DNA of 64,000 nucleotides from Limnobacter thiooxidans (GTDB taxonomy: Bacteria; Pseudomonadota; Gammaproteobacteria; Burkholderiales; Burkholderiaceae_B), in contig NZ_AP028947.1 of the NCBI RefSeq assembly GCF_036323495.1, positions 744,001 through 808,000 of the forward strand, written 5' to 3'. Each line of letters opens with the position of its first letter. The first letter of the stretch is position 1. The translations under genes were made by a program, and so were the position numbers. Below the pieces are notes generated by a model. That model was given only the letters and a program-made list of their open reading frames with translations, made no database searches and was not told the origin of the DNA. This document shows positions 1-8,548 of the stretch, piece after piece.

Positions 1-31
1 TGTGGTTCGATCCCAATGCGTGTATTGTCCG

Positions 32-889
32 ATGAACAAAGCAAAGTCCCTATTCATTGTCTTTTTTTTGCTGTTAATCAATCTCAGCCTGTTGCATGTG
101 GCCACTCTCAGTTGGCATAGCCCCTTGGGTGCAGGTTGGATGGGTGTCTTTGTGCTGGCTTTGCCCAATTTCTACCTGTTTGTCTGGATGTTCATGGGTC
201 GACGGGCACGAACCTCCCGTAACCTGCACCTCTTGATGGCCACGAACCTGATGGGCATTGCACTGGTGTTAACCGACCCCGCCATGGAAGCCAATCCTTG
301 GCCGCTCGTCCTTGGCAACCTGATTTTCTTCAGCAGCATTGCCTACATTTTCTGGTATTCGCACTTGGGCGAGCGCAACAATGTCCAGTTGAAAGAGGGT
401 GAAAAGCTACCGGCGTTCGAGCTGAAAACGCTGGAAGGTACCCGTTTTTCCAGCGAGCAGCTCAAGGGAGCAGCCTGGCTTCTGATTTTCTACAGGGGCA
501 ACTGGTGCCCTTTGTGCATGACCCAAATTCGCGAAGTGGCTGGCCGCTACATTGAGCTTGACCGCTTGGGTGTGAAGGTTGCACTCATCAGCCCGCAGCC
601 TGAAACCAAAACCCAAGACCTGGCCAAGCGCTTTAAGGTGCCCATGGCCTTTTTTGTGGATGTCGATTTCAAGACCAGCAAAAAGCTGAATCTCGTTGCC
701 GATAATGGCGTTCCATTTGGCTTGAAGTGGTTCGGGCATGGCGAACACACCGTGTTGCCCACCGTGTTGATCATCAACAAACACGGGCGCATTGTGTATT
801 CAGATCAAACCTCCAACTACCGGGTTCGTCCTGAACCCGATCAGTTTCTCGAGGTGGCTCGTCAGAAGTTGGCCGTGACTGAAGCCTGA
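32..889 (+). CDS. Membrane-anchored peroxiredoxin/thioredoxin-fold (AhpC/TSA-like) protein
   Basis: The N-terminal 110 residues hold about four hydrophobic segments, so the protein is probably anchored in the inner membrane. The C-terminal half (about residues 120-285) is an AhpC/TSA-type thioredoxin fold with the motif FYRGNWCPLCMTQ, whose CxxC-type cysteines fit a thiol peroxidase or disulfide reductase. I take the ATG at 32. A GTG in the same frame at position 2, or a start before the window, would only add an unconvincing leader. The gene ends 29 bp before the convergent TRAP gene. The substrate is unknown; the fold is clear, the role (thiol redox or peroxide defence) is inferred. Confidence 0.75.
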   Translation: MNKAKSLFIVFFLLLINLSLLHVATLSWHSPLGAGWMGVFVLALPNFYLFVWMFMGRRARTSRNLHLLMATNLMGIALVLTDPAMEANPWPLVLGNLIFFSSIAYIFWYSHLGERNNVQLKEGEKLPAFELKTLEGTRFSSEQLKGAAWLLIFYRGNWCPLCMTQIREVAGRYIELDRLGVKVALISPQPETKTQDLAKRFKVPMAFFVDVDFKTSKKLNLVADNGVPFGLKWFGHGEHTVLPTVLIINKHGRIVYSDQTSNYRVRPEPDQFLEVARQKLAVTEA

Positions 890-917
890 TTCAATCCATG
901 ACCTATTGGGGCGACGC

Positions 918-1946
918 TCAACGCAATTCCATGGCTGCCGATGCTGCAGCCTGGGTGGCAGCTGCCTTGCGGATGCTATTGATCAGGTCTTTGCTGATAC
1001 GGCTTTCCATGCGGCGGTGGACAGGTTCAAATGCCTTTCTCCAAAGTTCTAATTCCACCGCACTTAATGTGTGCACCTGCGTGTTTTTAAACTGTTTCAC
1101 TTTGACCAAGGCCATCGCATTCAGTTTTTCTGCTTCGTCGTCATTCTTGCGGGTTGCGTCCACAATACATCGCTCAAGGGTCAGCCGAAGGTCTGCGGGC
1201 AGGCTGTTCCAGAACTTGCGGTTCACAATGACGGCGTAGCCCAGGTAGCCATGGTTGGTCACAGCCACATACTTCTGTACCTCGTGCATGTTTTTGGAAT
1301 AGAGGTTGGAGGGAGGATTTTCCGTGCCGTCCACAAGGCCGGTTTCTAGCGCGGTGTAGACATCCGAAAACGCCAGGGGCAGAGGCGTGGCACCAAGCGC
1401 CTCCATTTGGGCCTCCAGTACCCGGGAGGGTTGTATCCGCATGCGCTTGCCTTTCAAATCCTCGGGTAGCCTGATGGGAGAATTTGAGCTCATTACCTTG
1501 AAACCATTGTCCCAGTAGGCCAGACCCAAAATACCCCGGTCTTCAAGCTGGGACAGCAACTCGCGACCAATTGCACCTTGAGTCACTGTTTTCAGCACCT
1601 GGCGGTTCGGAAATATGTACGGCAGATCGAACACTTCGAAATCGCGCAAACCCAACTGACCAAACTTTGCGAGGGAGGGCGCCAGCATCTGTACTGCACC
1701 AAGCTGCAAGGCTTCCAGTTCTTCCCGGTCTTTGTACAGTGAGGAGTTGGGATAAACCTGAACCTTGACCCTTCCACGTGTCCGCTCTTCGGCCAGTCGC
1801 TTGAATTCCAGTGCTGCAAGGCCCTTTGGGGTGTTTTCATCCACCACATGGCTGAATTTGATGAGGATGGGTGGCGCAGCAATTGCAGGCTGCAAAGTCA
1901 TCACTGCAAATCCAAGTAATAGCGCAAAGACTGACGGAACGTTCAT
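918..1946 (-). CDS. TRAP transporter solute-binding protein, DctP family
   Basis: This is a periplasmic binding protein of the DctP type that delivers organic acids to TRAP carriers. It starts at the ATG at 1946, which gives a good Sec signal peptide (SVFALLLGFAVMTLQPAIA); an earlier in-frame codon at 1994 would spoil it. The family pattern is visible: FSHVVDENTPKG after the signal, then LPEDLKGKRMRIQPS, and LETGLVDGTENPPSN, the region that contacts the ligand carboxylate. No dctQ or dctM membrane subunit is near. It is divergent from a sensor kinase/regulator pair, so it may act with a distant transporter or as the ligand-sensing partner of that kinase (inference). Confidence 0.88.
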   Translation of the reverse strand: MNVPSVFALLLGFAVMTLQPAIAAPPILIKFSHVVDENTPKGLAALEFKRLAEERTRGRVKVQVYPNSSLYKDREELEALQLGAVQMLAPSLAKFGQLGLRDFEVFDLPYIFPNRQVLKTVTQGAIGRELLSQLEDRGILGLAYWDNGFKVMSSNSPIRLPEDLKGKRMRIQPSRVLEAQMEALGATPLPLAFSDVYTALETGLVDGTENPPSNLYSKNMHEVQKYVAVTNHGYLGYAVIVNRKFWNSLPADLRLTLERCIVDATRKNDDEAEKLNAMALVKVKQFKNTQVHTLSAVELELWRKAFEPVHRRMESRISKDLINSIRKAAATQAAASAAMELR

Positions 1947-2034
1947 AGAGTGGGCAGGTTCTGTGTATTCATCGAAATTTGCAGAGTAAGACAAGCAACA
2001 CCATTGTGGGTTTCCACATCCACTGAAAACTTCC

Positions 2035-4050
2035 GTGGTTTCGTGGCACTATCCTGCGATGCAAGTATTCGCCCCACACGAGCCCAATCTCAAGAAAATC
2101 AAGCGCAGACAGGCTGTGCGTTTCGGCGTACCTGTACTCGTCTTTTCCCTGTTGATGGCTCTGTTGGTGGCGGCAGTGTACTACGCCCAGCAAGACGAGC
2201 GTGACGAAAACCAGGCAAAGCTGATTGCAGACGCGCTTTGGGCTCGCCAAAACATCCAGTTCCAGGTGGGTGGGTTAATCAATTCGCTTGAAGCGCTCAC
2301 GAACGACCCAGTGCTTTATCCCTCCAGCCGCATGGCATCCAGCCTCAATCAACTGGGGCGCAGCTCTGGCGAATTGGTGGCCGTATTTCGCGGTCGAGAA
2401 TTGTCACCCTTGGTCAATATTGAAGAAGCATTTGACGAGTACGATCTCGAAGCGGTTCGTCAGCTGATTTCCGGTGCGGCTCTTCAAAGGGTGGATTCTA
2501 GTCTGGACGGCTTGGTCGGGCCGTTTCTGTTTCGGGGCCGAAACTACGTGGTTAACGTCAGCATTGGTCAGCGTGGCAATGCAGTAACCGCGAGTCTTAT
2601 CGACCTGGACTTGATGCTGGAGCGTGAATTGCCTTGGTGGTTCGCCCAGGACAACCAGGTGGAGCTGCTCGATGCAAGCGGGGCTACGCTTTCACGCCTG
2701 ATCAAGGCCAGCCCCGGGGCGGGTGTGTACATGCACACCACCTCGCTGGAACTCGGTGGGCTTCAATTTCAACTCAGGGTCAACAGCATTCAGGAAGGAC
2801 CCCGTTTGTTCAATTACGGCATCACTGGCGCTTTGGCCTTCTTGCTGTTGCTTTTGTTGCTCAGTTTCGTGATGCTGTGGCGCGATTCCCGGCGCCGTCT
2901 CGAAATCGAGGCGCGTCTGGAAGAAGAAAAGCTGTTCCGGCAGTCCATGCAGGACTCCATGGCTGTGGGGTTGCGGGTCTGGGATCTCGAAGGGGTTATC
3001 CGTTACGTCAACCCGGCCTTTTGTAACATGGTGGGGTACAAACCAGACGAGTTGATCGGTGTGCCCCAGCCCTTGCCCTATTGGCCCCGTAAAAGTACTG
3101 AAGAATACAAGCGCCTTGTGGCAGACGTCATTTCCGGCAATGCTCCACCCGAAGGTTTTGAAACGGTATATCAGCACAAAAATGGCAAGTTGATTGATGT
3201 GCTGATTGTGGAGGCCCCACTGAAAGATGTCCGCGGCAGCCACACCGGCTGGATGAGTTCCGTGATTGACATCACGGACCGCAAGCGTTCGGAATCACTG
3301 ATTGCAGAACAAAGGGAAAAGCTGCAGTCGGCTTCACGGTTTGCACTGGTGGGCGAAGTGGCCTCCAACATTGCCCATGAATTGAATCAGCCGCTTGCAA
3401 CCATGGTGTCTTACGCGCAGGCCGGCATGAATCTGAGCCAGCGGGGGGGCAATGTGGAAACCTATGCCCAGTTGTTTGAGAAGTTGCGGGATCAAGCCCA
3501 GCGTGCCGGGCGCGTGGTGGGTTCGGTGCAGAACCTTGTCCGGAAACGTCGGCCCACCCGGGAGAATGTGCGGGTCTCTGATCTCATTGACTCCATTCGG
3601 TTCATGGTCAATTCCACGGCCATGTTGCACCAGGTGCGCTTGCACTTTGACATCGGCACGCCCAATTTTGATTTGTACATTGACCGCATCATGGTCGAGC
3701 AGGCTTTGGTGAATCTGGTCAAGAACGCTTCAGAGGCCTTCACTGCTTCGCAGCGCATTCGCAATGTCTGGATCAAGACCCGATTGCTGGACCACTCTTT
3801 CGAGTTTTCAGTGCGTGACGACGGCCCCGGTTTAAGCCTCAACAACGCGGAAAAAATGTTTGAAGCCCTGGTGTCTACAAAACCCGATGGCTTGGGCCTG
3901 GGGTTAAGTCTTTGCCGATCCGTGGCCGAGTCACATGGCGGGCGTTTGAAAGCAGAGGCTGTGCCCACCGGGGGTACCTGCTTTACAATGGACCTGCCGA
4001 TGGCAATCAAAGAATCCATGGATGGGGAGCAGTCAGTTGGAGCAAGCTAA
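2035..4050 (+). CDS. Membrane sensor histidine kinase with periplasmic sensor and PAS domain
   Basis: Two membrane segments (about residues 33-50 and 262-283) flank a periplasmic sensor of about 210 residues. A PAS domain with a PAC-like end (VIDITDRKRSESL) follows, then the HisKA H-box AHELNQPLATMVSYAQ with the phosphorylated His at residue 448, and an HATPase with the N-box NLVKNASEAF and G-boxes DDGPGLS and GLGLGLSLCR. The layout resembles the DctB/FixL kinases. The start is GTG at 2035 or ATG at 2059; neither has a clear ribosome site. It overlaps the regulator gene by 29 bp, so the two are surely co-translated. The signal is unknown; the divergent TRAP binding protein suggests an organic acid (inference). 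Confidence 0.9.
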   Translation: MVSWHYPAMQVFAPHEPNLKKIKRRQAVRFGVPVLVFSLLMALLVAAVYYAQQDERDENQAKLIADALWARQNIQFQVGGLINSLEALTNDPVLYPSSRMASSLNQLGRSSGELVAVFRGRELSPLVNIEEAFDEYDLEAVRQLISGAALQRVDSSLDGLVGPFLFRGRNYVVNVSIGQRGNAVTASLIDLDLMLERELPWWFAQDNQVELLDASGATLSRLIKASPGAGVYMHTTSLELGGLQFQLRVNSIQEGPRLFNYGITGALAFLLLLLLLSFVMLWRDSRRRLEIEARLEEEKLFRQSMQDSMAVGLRVWDLEGVIRYVNPAFCNMVGYKPDELIGVPQPLPYWPRKSTEEYKRLVADVISGNAPPEGFETVYQHKNGKLIDVLIVEAPLKDVRGSHTGWMSSVIDITDRKRSESLIAEQREKLQSASRFALVGEVASNIAHELNQPLATMVSYAQAGMNLSQRGGNVETYAQLFEKLRDQAQRAGRVVGSVQNLVRKRRPTRENVRVSDLIDSIRFMVNSTAMLHQVRLHFDIGTPNFDLYIDRIMVEQALVNLVKNASEAFTASQRIRNVWIKTRLLDHSFEFSVRDDGPGLSLNNAEKMFEALVSTKPDGLGLGLSLCRSVAESHGGRLKAEAVPTGGTCFTMDLPMAIKESMDGEQSVGAS

Positions 4051-4705
4051 GAACGTGCAAGTGTTGCTGTTGGATGACGACGATGACCTTCGCGAAGGCA
4101 TGAAGTGGATGTTTGAAACCATGGACCTGCCCATGGAAGGTTTCGCAAGTTTCGAGCAGTTTCGCGTGCGTCTTGATGAATACGTCAACAGCACAGCCGA
4201 ATTGTGTTTGCTGCTGGATCTGCGCATGCCCGACATGTCGGGGCTTGAGGTTTTTGCCTGGTTAAAGCGTTCAGGCTACAGCCTTGACCGCCTGCCCGTG
4301 ATTTTCCTGACCGGGCATGGCGACATTTCCACAGCCGTGGAGGCTGTCAAAAACGGCGCATTTGATTTTTACGAAAAACCCACCACCGACCAACGGCTTG
4401 TTGAGCGGGTCAAGCAGGCTTTGCAAAAGTCCGGGGAGTTTCTCGCCAATCTGGAAGTGCTCAAACAATGGTCGGAACGAATCGACCGCTTGTCACCCCG
4501 CGAAAGGGAAGTCATGTTCCTGGTGGCCAAGGGCAAGCTGAACAAGGTCATCGCTTCCGAGCTGGATATCTCGATGCGTACAGTGGAAGTTCACCGTGCC
4601 AATGTATTTGAAAAACTCAAAGTTCGTTCAGCGGCTGAACTGGCAACCCTCTTGAGCCGCTTGAGCGACCGGCTTGGTTTCGACCAGTTGGCCGGGCTCG
4701 AATAA
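4022..4705 (+). CDS. FixJ/NarL-type response regulator
   Basis: The receiver domain has the acidic pocket (LLLDDDDDLRE) and the phospho-acceptor Asp at residue 66 in LLDLRMPDMSG, followed by the conserved Thr/Lys region (IFLTGHGD, FYEKP). A C-terminal LuxR-type helix-turn-helix follows (LSPREREVMFLVAKGKLNKVIASELDISMRTVEVHRANV). The receiver is of the FixJ/TodT kind. It overlaps the end of the kinase gene and is its cognate regulator. The ATG at 4022 is used; a GTG at 4055 would also keep the whole domain. The divergent TRAP gene is the nearest plausible target, but no operator was identified. Confidence 0.9.
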   Translation: MGSSQLEQAKNVQVLLLDDDDDLREGMKWMFETMDLPMEGFASFEQFRVRLDEYVNSTAELCLLLDLRMPDMSGLEVFAWLKRSGYSLDRLPVIFLTGHGDISTAVEAVKNGAFDFYEKPTTDQRLVERVKQALQKSGEFLANLEVLKQWSERIDRLSPREREVMFLVAKGKLNKVIASELDISMRTVEVHRANVFEKLKVRSAAELATLLSRLSDRLGFDQLAGLE

Positions 4706-4710
4706 GCAAT

Positions 4711-6108
4711 TCACTTTTTTTCCACAGCTGGCGTTGAATCAGCGGCTGCGTCTTTCGGTGAATCTATCACCGTTTGTGCCGGTGCCGGTGTTTCGTTGGC
4801 TGCGAAGTTCACCTTGATCTGATTGGCCAGCAAGTGATAAATCGACGCGGGCAAAATCCGCTTGCTGACCTGGGTGGAAATTGCTGATACAAAAATCAGG
4901 GGCATCACCAGGTCATGGTTGTCCACCATCTCCAGCACAATAACAAATGCAGTAATGGGGCAGTGTGTGACTGCGGATAATACGCCCACCATGGCGAGCA
5001 ACATCAGGGGTGCTGTTTCGCTGTTGGTCAGGTTGGCAAAAAAGTGTCCAAAGCCGGCTCCAATTGACAGGGTGGGCGAGAACACCCCCCCCGGTGCACC
5101 ACTGGCGAACGAGATCACGGTAGCCGCCATTTTGGTCAGCCAGAACATGGGTGACAAATCCTGACTGTCCTGTAGCGCAGCTTTCGTTTCTTCGTAACCG
5201 GCCCCAAATACCTCTGCTCCGAATACCAGTGCCATGGCGGAAAGTGTCAGCCCGCAACATGCCGCGAACCGATATGGGTACTTGCTTCGAAGCGCACCCA
5301 GCCTGCTTTTACTGGAAACCAGGATCAGCATGCTGCGGCCATACAGTCCACCGACGATGCCTGTCAGTATGGCCAGCGAGAAGATGGTGAACCACTCTTC
5401 GCCCCAGTCTATGGTGGCATTCGAGTATCCAAAGTACGAGTAATTTCCCTGCAGGATCAGCGCCACCAAGCCAGCCAGAACAATCGCCATCAGCAGAGCC
5501 GAGGTGTGCCGCATGGTTTTTCTGCGGCCAAGTTCTTCAAAGGCAAACATCAACCCGCCCAAAGGCGTGTTGAACGCTGCCGCTACACCCGCGGCCCCGC
5601 CGGCAATGATCAGCGAACGCGTGTCAAACAATTTGGCAATGCCGGGAAACCTGCCTGTGTAGGCCATCAATGCAGCGCCAATTTGCACGGTGGGGCCTTC
5701 ACGCCCGGCCGCCGCACCGGCTGCAATCACAAAGGGTGTCACCAGCAGTTTTCCGAAAAATGCACGGGGCCCCAGCAAATGCTGTATCAGTCTGGGCTTG
5801 GGGTGTTTAGTCACCTTGATGGCCTGCGGTATGCCGCTGCCGCCAGCTCCCCAGAAATAAGTATTGACCAACCACAATGCAGCAGGCAACACGATGGGCG
5901 GCAAGGCCAGCGCAATCCACATGTGTTCGGCAAACAGTTCCTTGTTCCATTCCCCGGCGAAATCCGACATCCAGGCGAAACCCACCGCCAGAAAGCCCAC
6001 CAGCAGGGAGAAGGCATAAATGACGGACACGATCATGCCCCGGTCTGCCATGAACCGGGATAGGCGGGCGCTTTGTGCGATCCACTTGCTTTTGGAATTG
6101 AACGGCAC
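4711..6108 (-). CDS. ClC-family chloride channel/transporter
   Basis: A 465-residue membrane protein with the three ClC signatures: GSGIP (residues 90-94), GREGPTVQIG with the gating glutamate E137, and GAPGGVFSPTLSIG. The pair E191/E192 in FAFEELGRR matches the inner proton-path glutamate of Cl-/H+ exchangers, so exchange rather than channel activity is likely. There is no C-terminal CBS pair. The start is a GTG at 6108 with only a distant AGGA, so the N-terminus is uncertain. The stop lies 5 bp from the convergent regulator gene. Possible roles are acid resistance or ion homeostasis. Confidence 0.9.
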   Translation of the reverse strand: MPFNSKSKWIAQSARLSRFMADRGMIVSVIYAFSLLVGFLAVGFAWMSDFAGEWNKELFAEHMWIALALPPIVLPAALWLVNTYFWGAGGSGIPQAIKVTKHPKPRLIQHLLGPRAFFGKLLVTPFVIAAGAAAGREGPTVQIGAALMAYTGRFPGIAKLFDTRSLIIAGGAAGVAAAFNTPLGGLMFAFEELGRRKTMRHTSALLMAIVLAGLVALILQGNYSYFGYSNATIDWGEEWFTIFSLAILTGIVGGLYGRSMLILVSSKSRLGALRSKYPYRFAACCGLTLSAMALVFGAEVFGAGYEETKAALQDSQDLSPMFWLTKMAATVISFASGAPGGVFSPTLSIGAGFGHFFANLTNSETAPLMLLAMVGVLSAVTHCPITAFVIVLEMVDNHDLVMPLIFVSAISTQVSKRILPASIYHLLANQIKVNFAANETPAPAQTVIDSPKDAAADSTPAVEKK

Positions 6109-6170
6109 TGTGGAAGGAGGTCCTGGATTTGGGGTTAATTGGAATTACATACAAATTGTCGCATAAAAAC

Positions 6171-6204
6171 AAAAAACCCTCAGTCATTCAACTGAGGGTT
6201 TTTT
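6171..6204 (-). terminator. Rho-independent terminator after the RNA helicase gene
   Basis: A perfect 10-bp stem (AACCCTCAGT / ACTGAGGGTT) with the loop CATTCA is flanked by an A-run on the left and a T-run on the right, so it can act on either strand. Its position after the helicase stop makes the minus strand the useful direction. It also insulates the ClC gene downstream. Confidence 0.85.
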
Positions 6205-6235
6205 GTTTGGAGTTTCCTCCAGCTTGCTTTTTAAA

Positions 6236-6250
6236 GTGCAGTTACTGCAC
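6236..6250 (-). terminator. Upstream hairpin between helicase stop and main terminator
   Basis: A short perfect hairpin, GTGCAG-TTA-CTGCAC, lies 14 bp after the helicase stop codon and is followed on the minus strand by TTTAAAAAG. It could be a weak first terminator or a 3'-end stabiliser placed before the strong terminator at 6171-6204. Confidence 0.45.
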
Positions 6251-6263
6251 CTTAAGTCGGCAA

Positions 6264-8162
6264 TTAGTCTGCGCGACGACGGCTGAAACCACCGCGGTCA
6301 CCCATGTTGCGGGCAGCCTGTTCCTTGCGGGCACCGGAAGCATGCTCACGCTTGGGACCTGCAGGTGCAGCACCTTCGGCGCGGAAAGCTGGGCGTGCAC
6401 GCTCTTCTGAACGTGGGAAGCTTGGGCGTTCTGCATCGCGGTTCCACTTCTTGGGCGCATCGGAATTGCCGGCAAAACCTGCTGGCTTGCGATCACCAAA
6501 CGACTTGCGTTCGCCGAATGATGGCTTGTCACCAAATGACTTGCGCTCGCCGAAGGGCTTGCGGTCACCAAATGAAGGCTTGTCGCCGAAAGGTTTGCGG
6601 TCGCCGAAAGGCTTGCGGTCACCGAAGCTGCGCTCTTCGCCTTGAACAAACGGCTTGCGGTCGCCAAAGCTGCGCTCTTCGCGGGCCTCGAAGGGTTTGC
6701 GGTCACCAAAAGAGGGCTTGTCGCCATACGATTTGCGTTCGCCAAAAGCTGGGCGGTCGCCGTAGGACTTGCGCTCACCAAAGGCAGGCTTGTCGCCGTA
6801 GGATTTGCGCTCGCCGAAGCTGCGCTCTTCACGGCCTTCGAAGGGCTTGCGGTCACCGAAAGAAGGCTTGTCGCCGTACGATTTGCGCTCGCCGCCACCA
6901 AAGCTGCGACCTTCTGAACGGCCACCGCCGTTGCCGGCATAGCCGCCACCACTTGGACGGCCACGACCGCCACCACTTGGCTTGCCGCCACGTGGGGCCT
7001 GTGTGAAGTTGCCGCGTGGCTCGAGGCCTTCGACCTGCTCTTCAGGAATGCGGGAATTGATGAAACGCTCGATACCGCGAACACTCACGATGTCGCAGGC
7101 TTCAGCCAGGGTAACAGCCACGCCAGTGCGGCCAGCACGGCCAGTACGGCCAATGCGGTGCACATAGTCTTCCGACTTCATGGGCATACCGTAGTTGATC
7201 ACGTGTGAAATCGCGGGCACATCCAGGCCACGGGCTGCAACATCGGTTGCAACCAGTACCTTGATGTCGCCTTTGCGAACGCTGGCCAAACGGCGGTTAC
7301 GCACAACTTGTGGCATGCCACCGTGCAGGGCGCAGGCACGTACGCCTTCGTCGGCCAGGTCACGGGCCAGGTTTTCAGCATCAATCTGTGTGCTGGTGAA
7401 AACCACGGCTTGTACCATGTCTGGGTGTTCCAGCCAGTGGTTCAGCAGCTTGCGCTTGTGGCCACGGTTGTCAGCCCACATCAGTTTTTGAGCGATGTCG
7501 GTGTTGGCTTCGTTCTGAGCCGCCATTTCAATGCGCTTGGGGTTGTTCATGATGTTTTCAGCCAAACCGATAATGCGCTTGGCAAAGGTGGCAGAGAACA
7601 TCAGGGTTTGAATGCGGTTGCCGCAAAGCTGGTCGATGGCTTCCAGGTCTTCAGAGAAGCCCAGGTCAAGCATGCGGTCTGCTTCGTCAACAATCAGGGT
7701 GGTCACAGTGCTCAGGTTCAACTTGCCTTGCTGGGCCAAGTCGAGCAGGCGGCCCGGTGTGCCTACAACAATGCGTGCACCGCGCAGGCTGGCCATTTGC
7801 TTGCCGTAGGGCATGCCGCCAACCACGGTTGCAACGCGAACACCCTTGGTGAATTTCACCAGGTTGATCGCATCCTGGCTAACCTGTTGGGCCAATTCAC
7901 GGGTAGGGCACAGTACCAGGCATTCGGGGCCGGCCATTGCTTCCATGGGGCTTTGTTCGCCAACCATCATGCGGTGCATGACAGGCAGCAGGAAGCCAAA
8001 AGTTTTGCCGCTACCGGTCTGACTGGAAACCATAAGGTCGCCGCCGTCTTTGCCCAGTGGCACGACTTCTTGTTGTACGAGTGTAGGGGCAGTAATGTTC
8101 AAAGCATTCAGGGCTTGCAGCAAAGGCGCGGCAAGACCCATGTCATCAAATGACATAGACAT
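6264..8162 (-). CDS. rhlE: DEAD-box ATP-dependent RNA helicase, RhlE type
   Basis: An RNA helicase of 632 residues beginning MSMSFDDMGLAAPLLQAL, typical of RhlE. Visible motifs are SQTGSGKT (Walker A), PTRELA, VGTPGRLLD, VDEADRMLD (DEAD), SATFA, and HRIGRTGRAGRTG (motif VI). After about residue 400 comes a low-complexity tail, first Gly/Arg-rich and then a long array of FGDRKPFG/FGERKSYGDKP-type units. Such tails bind RNA and help target the enzyme. The ATG at 8162 matches the family start; the frame stays open upstream but that part is not protein-like. Typical roles are ribosome assembly, mRNA decay and cold growth. Confidence 0.93.
   Translation of the reverse strand: MSMSFDDMGLAAPLLQALNALNITAPTLVQQEVVPLGKDGGDLMVSSQTGSGKTFGFLLPVMHRMMVGEQSPMEAMAGPECLVLCPTRELAQQVSQDAINLVKFTKGVRVATVVGGMPYGKQMASLRGARIVVGTPGRLLDLAQQGKLNLSTVTTLIVDEADRMLDLGFSEDLEAIDQLCGNRIQTLMFSATFAKRIIGLAENIMNNPKRIEMAAQNEANTDIAQKLMWADNRGHKRKLLNHWLEHPDMVQAVVFTSTQIDAENLARDLADEGVRACALHGGMPQVVRNRRLASVRKGDIKVLVATDVAARGLDVPAISHVINYGMPMKSEDYVHRIGRTGRAGRTGVAVTLAEACDIVSVRGIERFINSRIPEEQVEGLEPRGNFTQAPRGGKPSGGGRGRPSGGGYAGNGGGRSEGRSFGGGERKSYGDKPSFGDRKPFEGREERSFGERKSYGDKPAFGERKSYGDRPAFGERKSYGDKPSFGDRKPFEAREERSFGDRKPFVQGEERSFGDRKPFGDRKPFGDKPSFGDRKPFGERKSFGDKPSFGERKSFGDRKPAGFAGNSDAPKKWNRDAERPSFPRSEERARPAFRAEGAAPAGPKREHASGARKEQAARNMGDRGGFSRRRAD
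6475..6910 (-). repeat. Coding tandem repeats in the helicase tail
   Basis: This part of the gene encodes about fifteen degenerate units built from F-G-[DE]-R-K-[SP]-[YF] and GDKP[SA]F, with three longer [EV]xxEERSFG spacers. At DNA level the units recur every 12-39 bp as variants of TTGCGGTCGCCGAA and CTTGCGCTCGCCGAA. The array is prone to slippage, so unit number should vary between strains. It also creates long spurious open frames on both strands. Confidence 0.85.
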
Positions 8163-8548
8163 GATAAAAGTTCCAATTCGATGTGGACTTAAAAATTCAT
8201 CGACGAACAGAAATAAGACGACGCGGCTGGGAACTAGTTGTTCCGGATGGTCGCAAGAGAACTGGCGGCGATGGGCAAAGCACAGCTTCAAAAGCTTGTG
8301 CCAACAAAGGCAACCCAACGCGGTCCAATGGTGAGAATCGTAAAACGACCCGTTGATTTGCAATCTGGAGCGAAGTCTACTTGTTTTGGGTGCAATGCAC
8401 AAGAAAAGATTGGAGTTAAAACCACAATTAGAAGAAAAACACCAACGTACCCATTAATGCCTATCAATATTTCCCGAATCCGGACGTTATCACCTGCAGA
8501 GGTAGTCGATTTTTCGAAATGCATCTGCATTTCTGTCAGGACCGGAAT
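8163..8548. other. 386-bp divergent intergenic region (helicase / lipoprotein)
   Basis: This region holds the promoters of two divergent genes. Apart from the palindrome at 8516-8533, I see no gene here. The helicase side is long enough for an extended 5' leader, which is common for cold-inducible RNA helicases, but no cold-shock box could be proven. Short open frames in the stretch lack ribosome sites. Confidence 0.5.
8516..8533. promoter_or_regulatory. Perfect 8-2-8 palindrome upstream of the lipoprotein gene
   Basis: GAAATGCA-TC-TGCATTTC is a perfect inverted repeat ending 15 bp before the lipoprotein ATG and just before its ribosome site (AGGA at 8539-8542). It could be a dimeric repressor site or an RNA hairpin next to the start. 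The 10-mer GAAATGCATC also occurs, reversed, in front of the copper-radical oxidase gene at 45363-45372. Confidence 0.4.

Noticed and set aside
6242..7084. Long open frames on the plus strand and in a second minus frame across the helicase tail
   Set aside because: They arise from the periodic GC-rich repeat; translations are Arg/Cys/His- or Ala/Ser-rich low complexity without start signals, while the helicase frame carries family motifs.
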